This document shows positions 9,035-18,018 of a stretch of DNA of 64,000 nt, piece after piece; the first letter of the stretch is position 1, and each line of letters begins with the position of its first letter. The position numbers were made by a program, and so were the translations under genes. The notes beneath the pieces were generated by a model that did no database searches, had not been told where the DNA came from, and worked only from the letters and a program-made list of their open reading frames with translations. The stretch is from Clostridiales bacterium (lineage in GTDB: Bacteria; Bacillota; Clostridia; Lachnospirales; Lachnospiraceae): contig JAGZJZ010000009.1 of assembly GCA_018365455.1 (NCBI GenBank), positions 1 to 64,000 on the forward strand. Reading direction: 5' to 3'.

Positions 9035-10183
9035 CTATTTTACTCCTCTGCTGCCAATCACTCCAGCCAGCAGAGAAGTAATCGGTACCGCAAGTATCAC
9101 CGCGATGCTCCCCGTAAGTCCCTGTGCCAGCTCAATGGCAATGTAATCGGAGCTTAACAGCTGATCCATGTGAATTCCATAGGCTTTTAACAGGAGCAGC
9201 GTGGTGATTGCCGTACCGGTAAATGCCAGTACCAGTGTTTCACACATGGTACCAATCATATCTTTTCCGATCTTTAAACCGGTTCTATAGATTTCTCCGG
9301 AACTCATCTTATGGTTTGTTTCCTTCATCTCATATAGCGGTGCCGCCACAGACATGGTCATATCCATAATGGCTCCCAGAGATGAAATCAGAGTGCCGGC
9401 AAACAAAATATCTCCCACCTTCATACCGGAGCTGTTGGAAACCAGAATCAATTCTTCCACTTCATCCAGCTTATATCCGTCTACCGCTAATATCCCTGCA
9501 AAAATGGCAAATACCAATGCCGCAATCAAGATTCCAACAATGGTAGAGAGGATTGCTGTCCAGGTCTTTGCCGAAAATCCATTCAGCAGAATCATGGACA
9601 CCGCAGACGCTGTGACCGCCATGAGCACAGTTGCCAGTACCGGGTTCCAGCCGCTGTAAATTGCCGGAATGAGAAAGCCAATCAGTAACAGGAACACATA
9701 GAGCAGCCCAATTACGCTTTTGATGCCCTTACTCCTGCCAACCAGCGCCATCAGCAGGATAAAGATCACTGCAATTGCCGCAATCCCTTTGGTTCTGTCA
9801 TAATTAAAAATAGAATAGTAAGGCGCAGCCCCCTCCGGCATATCCGCCTTGACCAAAACTGCCTGCCCCGGCTTTACATAGATATTGTGTGTGGTAGAGA
9901 GGATATTGTCAAATTCCAGTTCTTCCCCTTTCTGCCTGCCTTCTTTTATATAGACCTTCACCCTCTGAGTACCAAGGGTACGGGGATCATTGCCGTCTGC
10001 TCTCTCTAATTCCTCTGACAGAACTTCCGTCACTTTTCCCTTCACATACTGAATCGTGCTGGTATCCGCAAACTCATAAGACATGTCCGTTCTATTATAA
10101 AAAATAATTGTTGCCGCAATGGTCAATAGAAATACCGCTAAAAATGCCAGCCATCTTTTATCCATCAGATATTTTTTTAACAT
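9035..10183 (-). CDS. YibE/F family membrane protein
   Basis: This 382-residue integral membrane protein has one N-terminal membrane segment (LAFLAVFLLTIAATIIFY). A roughly 100-residue extracytoplasmic domain follows, and then about seven more membrane segments that match the YibE/F family (PF07907). Examples are GIAAIAVIFILLMALVGRS and SVAAPLYEMKETNH. Function in the family is not established; transport has been suggested. It is a single gene with its terminus one base from the BKACE stop. Upstream, a terminator separates it from the metallophosphoesterase gene. Confidence 0.85.
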   Translation of the reverse strand: MLKKYLMDKRWLAFLAVFLLTIAATIIFYNRTDMSYEFADTSTIQYVKGKVTEVLSEELERADGNDPRTLGTQRVKVYIKEGRQKGEELEFDNILSTTHNIYVKPGQAVLVKADMPEGAAPYYSIFNYDRTKGIAAIAVIFILLMALVGRSKGIKSVIGLLYVFLLLIGFLIPAIYSGWNPVLATVLMAVTASAVSMILLNGFSAKTWTAILSTIVGILIAALVFAIFAGILAVDGYKLDEVEELILVSNSSGMKVGDILFAGTLISSLGAIMDMTMSVAAPLYEMKETNHKMSSGEIYRTGLKIGKDMIGTMCETLVLAFTGTAITTLLLLKAYGIHMDQLLSSDYIAIELAQGLTGSIAVILAVPITSLLAGVIGSRGVK

Positions 10184-10202
10184 CTGTAATCTCCTGTCCG
10201 CA

Positions 10203-10234
10203 AAAACAGAGCTATCTCAGTAGCCCTGTTTTTT
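10203..10234 (-). terminator. Rho-independent terminator after the metallophosphoesterase gene
   Basis: Read on the minus strand, AACAGGGCTA pairs with TAGCTCTGTT (one G-U wobble) across a six-base loop and is followed by a run of T. It lies between the metallophosphoesterase stop and the yibE/F start. An A-rich flank on the other side means it could also work in the opposite direction. Confidence 0.7.
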
Positions 10235-10281
10235 AGTTATCCATTGTTTTTTAGTTATTCAATATTTTTTAGTTATTTACT
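10228..10281. repeat. Three tandem copies of an 18-bp AT-rich repeat
   Basis: The unit, read as GTTTTTTAGTTATTCATT on the plus strand, occurs three times (10228-10245, 10246-10263, 10264-10281) with few changes. The third copy runs over the stop codon of the metallophosphoesterase gene and the first reaches the terminator. It may be simple slippage expansion. Confidence 0.8.
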
Positions 10282-13200
10282 TTTTCTTAGACTTTATAGT
10301 AATGCTGCATACCGCTTTTTTGCCGCTTCCATCTTTAGCTGTACAGGTAATTTTAACTGTACCGGTCTTTTTCGCTGTAACAACTCCCTTAGGGCTGACC
10401 GTAGCGATCCTATGATCCGATGTTGTCCAGGTTACTTTCTTATTGGCTGCATTAACCGGTTTTACAACAGCACTCAGTTTCAATTTTCCTCCCTTTTTCA
10501 TATTGGCTTTTTTATCCATGGAAATTTTGGAGGCTTTTATTTTCTTGTTTACTACCTTAACTCTTACGGAATCTTTTTTACCATTTGCTGTCTTTACCTT
10601 AATTGTAACCGTTCCTTCTTTTTTGGCTGTAACCACGCCTTTGGAATTAACCGATGCTACTTTTTTATCGGAGGAACTCCAGGTAAGATTTTTATTGGTT
10701 GTGTTCTTTGGTGAAACAACTGCTTTTAACCAGGTATATTTCTTACCCTTTTGAATGGTAATCTTGCTGTGGCTTAATTTTACTTTAGAAGCTTTGACAA
10801 CTGCCGGCTTATCTGTTCCCTGTTGTACTGCCTTGACAATCACGGTTCTTTTCTGGGTTACCGTATTGCCTGCCTTGTCACTTACGGTATAAGTCAGTGT
10901 GTAAGTTCCGGGTTTTGCTGTATCTACCTCTCCGGTGCAGATTACTTTCCCCGTAAGGTCGCCGTCCCGGTCATCCTTTGCGCTGACTCCCTGCATTTTA
11001 TCAAACTTACTTCCTGTTGTGATAACCGTACTTGACGGAATGGTTAATACCGGAGCTGTCTTATCCGGTACTACCGGCTGTTCTTTTGCTTTAACGGTTA
11101 CCTTTCGAACAGCTTCCCCTTTGTTTCCTGCCTTGTCGGTAACTGTATAAACCAGTTCTGTAGTGCCCGGACGGGATGTATCTACCTGCCCCTGAACCTG
11201 AATAGCTGCCGTTATATCTCCATCTACATTATCTGAAGCGCTTACGCCTGCCATAGGATCAAATGCATCCCCTACCGTAAGTACTGTATTTTCCGGGAAA
11301 CTGATTACAGGTGCTATAGTATCCAAAACCTCTTTCTCTGTGGTAACTGTTAAATCCAGGAAATCAAAATATACATCGGAACTGTCGATACGTCCATTGT
11401 GGATTTCCACTGCTATGGTGTTGATACCATCCTTTAACATGCTGAAATCTTCCAGTTGAAAAGTCCCTTTCAGCGGGTCACTCTTGTTAGAACCGCCATA
11501 GGACATATTGCTTTCAAATCCGCCTTCCGGCTCATAATAGGATGCTGCTTTTTGTCCATTGATGTAAACAATTGCCGCGTCATCATACATCAGGCTTCCG
11601 GTGAGATCCACTACATTCTGTGCATCTGCAAGTTCAAATGTGGTGCGGAAGAAATACGTTGGGATATCATCTTTTGTACCATCTATATACTGAGTTAAGA
11701 GGGTATTGGGAATGCATCCTCCGCCTAAGTCTGCAATCTGTCCTTTTTTAGCTCCAAAGCTTCCCTTTGCAGTAAGCCATGCAGAATCATCAAAGTCTGG
11801 GACGGTCCATGCCGTTCTGCTTTCCAGGTTCTCTGCCGGATCGGTGTTGTTATCCAGATAGTTCCATATGGTATCCTGGGTTGTAATAAGCGTTGTCTCT
11901 TCAATTGTGGCTTCTTTTACCGTTACGATTCTCTTTCTGACCGTTTCATTTCCTGCAGCATCGGATACTCGATATGTTAATTCATAGGTTCCCGGAGTGA
12001 GGTTGTCCACGCTGCCTTCTACCTTAACGGACGCTGTGATATCTCCATCTCTGTCATCCACTGCCGTAATTCCATCCATGGGATCAAACGCTTCGCCGGT
12101 TCTCAGTTCGGTTGCCGCCGGTACATTTAACTCGGGAGCCGTCTTATCTTCCTCCAGTACGGTTATGGTGCGTACAATTTTCGTTTCATTTCCTGCGGCA
12201 TCGGATACGGTATAAGTTAAGGTATACTGACCTGCTTTGCTGGTATCTACACTGCCTTCTACTTTTATTTTGCCTGTAATGTCCCCGTCCTTGTTGTCTG
12301 TTGCCGTTACCCCTGCTAACGGATCAAAAGCTTTGCCTATGATTACGGTATCATTATCCGGAGTGGTAATTACGGGTGCAATAAAATCAGCATTTGCATC
12401 CACACCTTTATAAATGGTGAAATCATCTACCAGACTCATGTCACTTGTGCGGTATGTGGTAAACTGCATAGAGGTATCCGTTACCTTCACATTGGTGATA
12501 TTGGGAACGCTTTCCTGGTTTTTCACAGCTGCAAACGGATAATCGTAATTCAGAATGCTGTAGAACTTACTTCCGCTGGCTGAATTCGCTGTTAAGTAAA
12601 GTACTTCCCCCTCGCCCGGGTTAACCACCTGGGATTCCACATTGTCCGTTTTAACCGGGTTTGTACCATTCATCATATAGGTTCTGGTATATACATGGTC
12701 ATGTCCCATAAGGACAGCATCAATACCTAAATCAGAAAATACAGGAGGCAGCTCATTCCTTCTCTGGATAATATCAGAATCCTGGGTGTGGGATGCCGTA
12801 CTGTATACGGAATGATGGAAGGTCACCACTTTCCATTTGGCATCAGCTCCCTGTGCGGCTACCGTATCTTCCAGGAACTGTTTGTGTTTTGCAGTACTTT
12901 TATCATTGGAATTAATGGACATGAACAATACATCATCGTATTTGTACCAGTAATCCCCGCTGAATTCCCCTGCTGTAACCGTTGCCTGGTCTACATTGGG
13001 AATATTAAAATGCTCGCTGTATGCATTGCTTTTGGTATCATGATTCCCTACATTAGTAGCAATAGGGAGGCTTTTCAGTTCTTCCGGTGCCAGATAGGAC
13101 GTATACTGGCTTTCACTGTTATTTGTATTTACCTGATCCCCTGCTGAAATCAGAAAGCTGCTTTCCGGAAACTGGGTCATTGCCTTATTCAGCGTATTTT

Positions 13201-13663
13201 CCCAGCCCTTTTGATCTGCTGCCTGGGAACCAGCCCCGATCTGAGGATCTCCTGCCAGAAGAAAACTAAAACCGCCGTCAAAATTCTCGGTGTCATAATC
13301 ATAGAGCTCTGACCAACTGCCATCATTACCCACACGGTATACGTACCGGGTATTTTCTTCCAGCCCGGTTATCGCAGCCTTGTTGCTGTAATATCCGCTT
13401 TTATTTGTGGCTGCCGCCGTAACAGCTGCTGCTTCCATATGCACCTGCGGGAAATCCTCACCCGACATATCTGATTTTTTCGCCCACTGCACTGTACCGG
13501 CACCTGCAGACTTACCGTACCAGTTTACATAGATCTCTGTTTCGTCAGCGCCAACCCCCAATGAAAGGGAATCCACTTCCGCTTTCTGGTCAGCCGCAAG
13601 AACAGGCATTGTAAATGTTACAAGCATTAACCCCATAGTTGCCATAGCTAATAATTTTTTCAT
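10277..13663 (-). CDS. Secreted metallophosphoesterase with DUF5011 and BIG2 repeats
   Basis: This 1128-residue exported protein has a signal peptide (residues 1-23, ending MPVLA). A purple-acid-phosphatase-like Ig domain follows, then a calcineurin-type phosphoesterase domain (about 130-390). Its metal motifs are GDPQ, GDQ, GNHD, FHHS and GHDHVYTR. After it come two DUF5011 Ig-like repeats, a jelly-roll-like domain (about 595-770, with the FDDSAW motif), two more DUF5011 repeats and two BIG2 domains ending in KSKKK. No LPXTG or S-layer motif is seen, so attachment, if any, is unclear. The start with AGGAGG five bases upstream replaces a longer frame starting 12 codons earlier. A role in phosphate release at the surface is inference. 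Confidence 0.88.
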   Translation of the reverse strand: MKKLLAMATMGLMLVTFTMPVLAADQKAEVDSLSLGVGADETEIYVNWYGKSAGAGTVQWAKKSDMSGEDFPQVHMEAAAVTAAATNKSGYYSNKAAITGLEENTRYVYRVGNDGSWSELYDYDTENFDGGFSFLLAGDPQIGAGSQAADQKGWENTLNKAMTQFPESSFLISAGDQVNTNNSESQYTSYLAPEELKSLPIATNVGNHDTKSNAYSEHFNIPNVDQATVTAGEFSGDYWYKYDDVLFMSINSNDKSTAKHKQFLEDTVAAQGADAKWKVVTFHHSVYSTASHTQDSDIIQRRNELPPVFSDLGIDAVLMGHDHVYTRTYMMNGTNPVKTDNVESQVVNPGEGEVLYLTANSASGSKFYSILNYDYPFAAVKNQESVPNITNVKVTDTSMQFTTYRTSDMSLVDDFTIYKGVDANADFIAPVITTPDNDTVIIGKAFDPLAGVTATDNKDGDITGKIKVEGSVDTSKAGQYTLTYTVSDAAGNETKIVRTITVLEEDKTAPELNVPAATELRTGEAFDPMDGITAVDDRDGDITASVKVEGSVDNLTPGTYELTYRVSDAAGNETVRKRIVTVKEATIEETTLITTQDTIWNYLDNNTDPAENLESRTAWTVPDFDDSAWLTAKGSFGAKKGQIADLGGGCIPNTLLTQYIDGTKDDIPTYFFRTTFELADAQNVVDLTGSLMYDDAAIVYINGQKAASYYEPEGGFESNMSYGGSNKSDPLKGTFQLEDFSMLKDGINTIAVEIHNGRIDSSDVYFDFLDLTVTTEKEVLDTIAPVISFPENTVLTVGDAFDPMAGVSASDNVDGDITAAIQVQGQVDTSRPGTTELVYTVTDKAGNKGEAVRKVTVKAKEQPVVPDKTAPVLTIPSSTVITTGSKFDKMQGVSAKDDRDGDLTGKVICTGEVDTAKPGTYTLTYTVSDKAGNTVTQKRTVIVKAVQQGTDKPAVVKASKVKLSHSKITIQKGKKYTWLKAVVSPKNTTNKNLTWSSSDKKVASVNSKGVVTAKKEGTVTIKVKTANGKKDSVRVKVVNKKIKASKISMDKKANMKKGGKLKLSAVVKPVNAANKKVTWTTSDHRIATVSPKGVVTAKKTGTVKITCTAKDGSGKKAVCSITIKSKKK

Positions 13664-13817
13664 ATTGTCCTCCTGTTTTTCAAATATACCCGATAACAAT
13701 ACATGATTGATCTGGTCACAATCCGGTTATCATTTCTGTTATATTCTAGGGGGACAATGTTAATAATATTTACTAATTATGTAAATTATAGGTAAAAACT
13801 GAAAAATAACGATTTAA

Positions 13818-16800
13818 TCATTTATCGACTTCCAATTCGCCTGACAGCTGCTCAAATTCCACCCGTTCAAACTCCTGTATGGAAATACTCTTTTTATTTG
13901 GGTTGGCAAAAACAAAGGTTTTATCCACATTTTCCAGGTAATTCTGGATCTTATCATTGGTGGCACTGATGATTACCTGAAAGCCCAGATCCCGGATCAG
14001 ATTAATACAGCTTGCCACTTTTTCTCCGTCCATCTTGGAAAACGCCTCATCCAGGATCACCAGGCGTATGGTGGGATTTCTCTGGATCTTCGGCGGCAGG
14101 TTAAAGCGGTACGCCTGGGCAAAGCTTGCCAAAAGTGCCACATAGAGGGGATTTTGTCCCTCACCGCCAGAATTTTTCTTAAGCATTTTGCTCAGATGTA
14201 TCTTAATCGTCTCGTTTTCACTTTGAATGGTCTGCTGCATATCAAAAGAGAGGTATGTCCGGTAATCGGCGTACTTATCCATGTTGCGCTTAGCCTCTTC
14301 CATTTCTTCCGGCGTAGCATTTTCCGGCGGGATAAAAATAGAGATCAGTTCCCCGATCAACTCTCCATAGTGGTTTTCATGGGCAATGGTAAATAAATTC
14401 ATCTGGTTTTCCATAGACAGGGACAGATCCGAAGGATTGATTTCCAGAGAGTCATCCATGAACATATCGAAAAATCTTCCATCCGGTCCTTTATTTTTCG
14501 CAAAAATAAACTGGTATTTATCCTTGCCGAAGTCCAGTCTGCTGATAATTCGGTTCAATTCATCTTTGCGCTGCATTGCCTCTACAATTGCGCTGCGGAT
14601 CTTCAGCATGAAATCGTTCTTAAATTCCCTGGTGGCAAGACGTGCCCGCTCCCCTGCTATTTCCATATACTTAGGGAGATTGTCGCATTTTAAACTCTCT
14701 AATAATTCATCATACTCTCTGTTATCTTCTCTGTCATGGGCAAATCCCCTGGTTGGATAATGGAGCAGATATTGGTGGCGCAGGGCACACAACTCCCGGA
14801 AACACTCTTCCTGCCCCCGAAGTGCCATATTCACCAGACCGGTAAAATAATCCCGCAGCTTCTCAAAGTTGGGATTAGTCTTTTTCTTCAGATATTCCTG
14901 CACCTCCGTATCCATGGCTGGTTCAGCGGGGAAATTCTTTTCTTTCCGGGTCAGTTCCTCTCCCAGATTCAGATGCAGGCGTTTTCCTTCCACGATCTCC
15001 TCCTGCTTCTTCCACATGGCTTTCTGAATGCTTTCCCTCCACCTTCTCTTTTCTTTTTGAAGTTTCAGCAGTTCATTTCTATTTTTTTCCAGGGAAGCGA
15101 TATCTTTTTCCCGGAGTTTTTGGATTCTCAGTTCCAGATCCTTCTTTCCCTTCTCCTTATCCCTACAGTCCCGGATATCCGCAAGCCAGTCCAGGTATTC
15201 TGCCACATCATTTGACAGGCTTTCCATCCCCAGCATTCTGTCATAGGATCTTCTGGTTTCCAGCCTGGGATCCAGTTCTTTCACCAGTTCCTGGCTTCTC
15301 TTATTCAACTGCTTCATCCGTCTGCGCAGGCTGTCTGCTCCGATATAAGCCCACCTGGTATAATTATCCGGGTTGATGTGCTGCAGCTTAAAGCCCTGAT
15401 ACAGTATACATTCCGGCGTAATTCCAATTACAGACTCTCTTAGCTCCTCCACGCTGGTGCATTTCATAACATTTCCAAGGAGAAAGTTGATATAAGCCCG
15501 GACATAGCCTTCTTTTGCAGTGACTTCCTCTGCCAGAGAACCCTTTTTGCACCGGTACTCCCTTTGCATTATTTTCTCCGTATCCAAAACGGCTGCCTGA
15601 TAATATTTCTTTTTATCCAGACTTTGGTAAATGTCCATTGCCTCTCTGGCAAATGCCGGTTCTACGATAATCGCCAGCTTGTGGTTGCCCATATATCCTT
15701 CAACTGCATTTCGCCATTGTTCATCCCGAATGTCCAGAAGGTCAGCCAGTATGTCCACCTTAACCGGTTTTCCGGCTTTTTCACAAAGCCGGTATGCCAG
15801 CTGCTGCCTTGCATCCTGCAGTTCTTTGGGATATGATTTTCTCCCATGGTGCAGATCTTTTAATTCCTCCAGAATCTTCTTCTGCTCCGTTTTCAGAGCA
15901 CGGATATCCATGTCCAGATCCTGCTTCTGTTCGGTTACTTCGGTCATCAAATCCCGGACTGATGCCTGTAAATGAAGTAATTCCACCTCTGAAATTTCAT
16001 ATTTGATAAATTTTTCGATATCCCAGATGACAGAATTAGAGGTCATATCCTGTTCCACCCATTCTTTGAGCCTCAATCCGGTCTGGTCCCAGCGCGCCTT
16101 GCTCTTCCCCATACGCTCCAGCAGCTCGTTGATGCTGATCAGCTGCTCCTTCAGCTCTTCATATCCCGTTGCGGAAATATGCTTCAATATCTCATCCGCG
16201 GTCTTCCCCAGTTCTTCAATTTCCCGGTCTAAAACCTGAATCTGCTCTTTCTGCCCCGTTATATCCTGTGTATAGAGAATAACTTTGTTCTGAAGGGCAG
16301 CCACCCGTTCCCTGAGCTGCAGAATGTCCAGTTTTTCCGTAAAATAACTGTATTTCTTACGTTCCTGCTCTTTCTCACAGACTTTCTGGTGCCAGTTGTG
16401 AATTTCTTTCAATTCCTCTATTTCTTTGCAGGTATCTTCTATTTTTTTACGCATTCTGCCATACTGCATGACACTTTCCTGCATATCTTCTATATGGATA
16501 TCCTGTTCCATGCAGATGTATTCTTTTACAAAGTCCTCCAGCCTGATGTTCATCTTAAAGGGAATTGCACGTTTGAACAAAAGCGGGAACTTCTCCATGT
16601 CCAGCCCGCCCAGATAGACATCGTAAAGCTGTCTTCTGAAACGTTCATTGTGGGAAGTGTAAAAATGCGCTTCCTTTACAAAGCGCTGCTGCAGGTCTGT
16701 TTTTATTTCAGTCACCGACATGCATCTCTGTTCTGTGCGGTAGCCATGTTCCAGGAGGGGACCACTATGCCAGAAAAACACCCTGCCTATCTCGTTAGTG

Positions 16801-17192
16801 GAGGTATTCACATCAAATGCCACGCCGACGCACTGGCATTCCAGGGTATCGGTACGTGCCAGCTCCAGAACAATGGTACTGGAGAAATTCTCATTTCTCA
16901 GATAGGAAAATTCATTATCATCCCCAATGTTGATCATCCCCCGGAGATATTCAATCAGGCTTCGGTCCGAATCGTCTGCCGCTGCCTTATTAAAAAATCC
17001 TCTGCCGTCCGTATTTGCATACAGCACAATCTGCATGGCATCTATAATGGTTGATTTTCCGCTCCCGGAATGTCCGGTGAAAAAATTAATTTCCTGGTTA
17101 AAGGAAAGAATTTTACGGTCTATGTAATGCCAGTTGTTCAGACACATTCTGGACAATGCTTCAAATTTATGCTTCGTCTTCGGTTCCTTCAT
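13818..17192 (-). CDS. jetC: SMC-like ATPase, JetC/MukB-type
   Basis: This 1124-residue protein is a structural-maintenance-of-chromosomes ATPase of the MukB/MksB/JetC type. The N-terminal head has Walker A (FTGHSGSGKSTIID, near residue 38). Long coiled coils occupy roughly 240-450 and 620-760, around a hinge-like middle region (about 450-620). The C-terminal head carries the SGGEGQ signature and Walker B, RLVILDEAFSKMD. AAGGAG sits six bases before the start, which overlaps the jetB end by 26 bases, so the two are coupled. In Wadjet, JetC with JetA and JetB extrudes DNA loops and JetD cuts closed circular DNA; no JetD gene follows here. A MukBEF-like chromosome role is the alternative. Confidence 0.88.
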   Translation of the reverse strand: MKEPKTKHKFEALSRMCLNNWHYIDRKILSFNQEINFFTGHSGSGKSTIIDAMQIVLYANTDGRGFFNKAAADDSDRSLIEYLRGMINIGDDNEFSYLRNENFSSTIVLELARTDTLECQCVGVAFDVNTSTNEIGRVFFWHSGPLLEHGYRTEQRCMSVTEIKTDLQQRFVKEAHFYTSHNERFRRQLYDVYLGGLDMEKFPLLFKRAIPFKMNIRLEDFVKEYICMEQDIHIEDMQESVMQYGRMRKKIEDTCKEIEELKEIHNWHQKVCEKEQERKKYSYFTEKLDILQLRERVAALQNKVILYTQDITGQKEQIQVLDREIEELGKTADEILKHISATGYEELKEQLISINELLERMGKSKARWDQTGLRLKEWVEQDMTSNSVIWDIEKFIKYEISEVELLHLQASVRDLMTEVTEQKQDLDMDIRALKTEQKKILEELKDLHHGRKSYPKELQDARQQLAYRLCEKAGKPVKVDILADLLDIRDEQWRNAVEGYMGNHKLAIIVEPAFAREAMDIYQSLDKKKYYQAAVLDTEKIMQREYRCKKGSLAEEVTAKEGYVRAYINFLLGNVMKCTSVEELRESVIGITPECILYQGFKLQHINPDNYTRWAYIGADSLRRRMKQLNKRSQELVKELDPRLETRRSYDRMLGMESLSNDVAEYLDWLADIRDCRDKEKGKKDLELRIQKLREKDIASLEKNRNELLKLQKEKRRWRESIQKAMWKKQEEIVEGKRLHLNLGEELTRKEKNFPAEPAMDTEVQEYLKKKTNPNFEKLRDYFTGLVNMALRGQEECFRELCALRHQYLLHYPTRGFAHDREDNREYDELLESLKCDNLPKYMEIAGERARLATREFKNDFMLKIRSAIVEAMQRKDELNRIISRLDFGKDKYQFIFAKNKGPDGRFFDMFMDDSLEINPSDLSLSMENQMNLFTIAHENHYGELIGELISIFIPPENATPEEMEEAKRNMDKYADYRTYLSFDMQQTIQSENETIKIHLSKMLKKNSGGEGQNPLYVALLASFAQAYRFNLPPKIQRNPTIRLVILDEAFSKMDGEKVASCINLIRDLGFQVIISATNDKIQNYLENVDKTFVFANPNKKSISIQEFERVEFEQLSGELEVDK

Positions 17193-17985
17193 TTGGTTCT
17201 CCTTCTGGTTCTGCTGCTATATCTGCTTCTTGTGTTTTTTCCATCTCATTCGTCTCTGCAGTCGCTCCGGCTTTTTGGGGTTCTTCCATCTTGTTTTCCT
17301 CTGCTGTCATTCCGGCTTCCAGGATTTCTTCCATCTCATCCCCTTCGTCTTCCTCTGTATCATCCACATCCTGTATCGCCCCAAAGCTCTCCGCCGGTTC
17401 CGCTCTGAGGGATTCTAACATCGCGCGGATATCGTCTGTCATAAGCACTACATTGACACAGGGATAGATAATCAGACGGGCGTTTTGGTCCAGTTCATCC
17501 ATGGCATCAAGAGGCTCAATAATCTGGTACTTTTTCAGCAATGCCACCGCCCGGCGCACTTCCGTATTGGAGGGCCTGTCTTTTAGCAGATGAAAACTTC
17601 CCACCCGTTCATTCAGGTCTCCCAGTGTTGTATAGACATTTACACTGGTGGATGCTGCAGACATCTGTTCATCATAGATCAGCTTCAGGATTAGAATATA
17701 GAGCGTAGCCAGCCTGGGCAGCTTTTCTCCCACTATGTTTTCACCCTGTATATAGATAATGCCTCCCTGGCTGTTATCCAAAAGGGCAATGCCGCTGACT
17801 GCCAGGTATTCCCGGATAAACTCAAGGTGTTTATTGCAGATCCGGTAATCTTTATTAAACTGGAATCTGCCCGTTCTCTTATCGAATTTCCTTTCTAATA
17901 CAAAAGTCTGTTTATATAAAAGCTGGATGACTGCAGTGACTTCCTGCCTGTCCTCCAGGGATAAATCATCGTAATACGTAATCAT
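17167..17985 (-). CDS. jetB: KITE-type subunit, JetB/MukE-like
   Basis: This 272-residue protein lies between kleisin and ATPase genes, as JetB/MksE does. The first 200 residues look like the paired winged-helix KITE fold (DLSLEDRQEVTAVIQLLYKQTF early, then DRPSNTEVRRAVALLKKYQIIEPL). The last 65 or so residues are strikingly acidic and include three imperfect 15-residue repeats (MEEILEAGMTAEENK and two relatives). The start has AGGAGG eight bases upstream; a longer frame begins seven codons earlier. The assignment rests on position and predicted fold more than on a motif. The acidic tail is encoded just upstream of and overlapping the jetC start. Confidence 0.78.
   Translation of the reverse strand: MITYYDDLSLEDRQEVTAVIQLLYKQTFVLERKFDKRTGRFQFNKDYRICNKHLEFIREYLAVSGIALLDNSQGGIIYIQGENIVGEKLPRLATLYILILKLIYDEQMSAASTSVNVYTTLGDLNERVGSFHLLKDRPSNTEVRRAVALLKKYQIIEPLDAMDELDQNARLIIYPCVNVVLMTDDIRAMLESLRAEPAESFGAIQDVDDTEEDEGDEMEEILEAGMTAEENKMEEPQKAGATAETNEMEKTQEADIAAEPEGEPNEGTEDEA
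17200..17334 (-). repeat. Three 45-bp coding repeats in the jetB tail
   Basis: Three consecutive 15-codon units encode acidic peptides beginning MEEIL, MEEPQ and MEKTQ, each with a similar A-x-TAE core. They lie at residues 218-262 of JetB. The copies have diverged at the DNA level. Confidence 0.7.
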
Positions 17986-18018
17986 TCCTGTACCCTCCTG
18001 TGGCATTCTTTGGATATT

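Noticed and set aside
9031..9037. Overlap or terminator at the convergent BKACE and YibE/F ends
   Set aside because: The stops are one base apart and no hairpin with a T run was found, so nothing beyond close packing is supported.
13700..13817. A small JetD remnant between jetC and the phosphoesterase gene
   Set aside because: The 118 bases are AT-rich, contain no long frame and look like the promoter region of the downstream gene.
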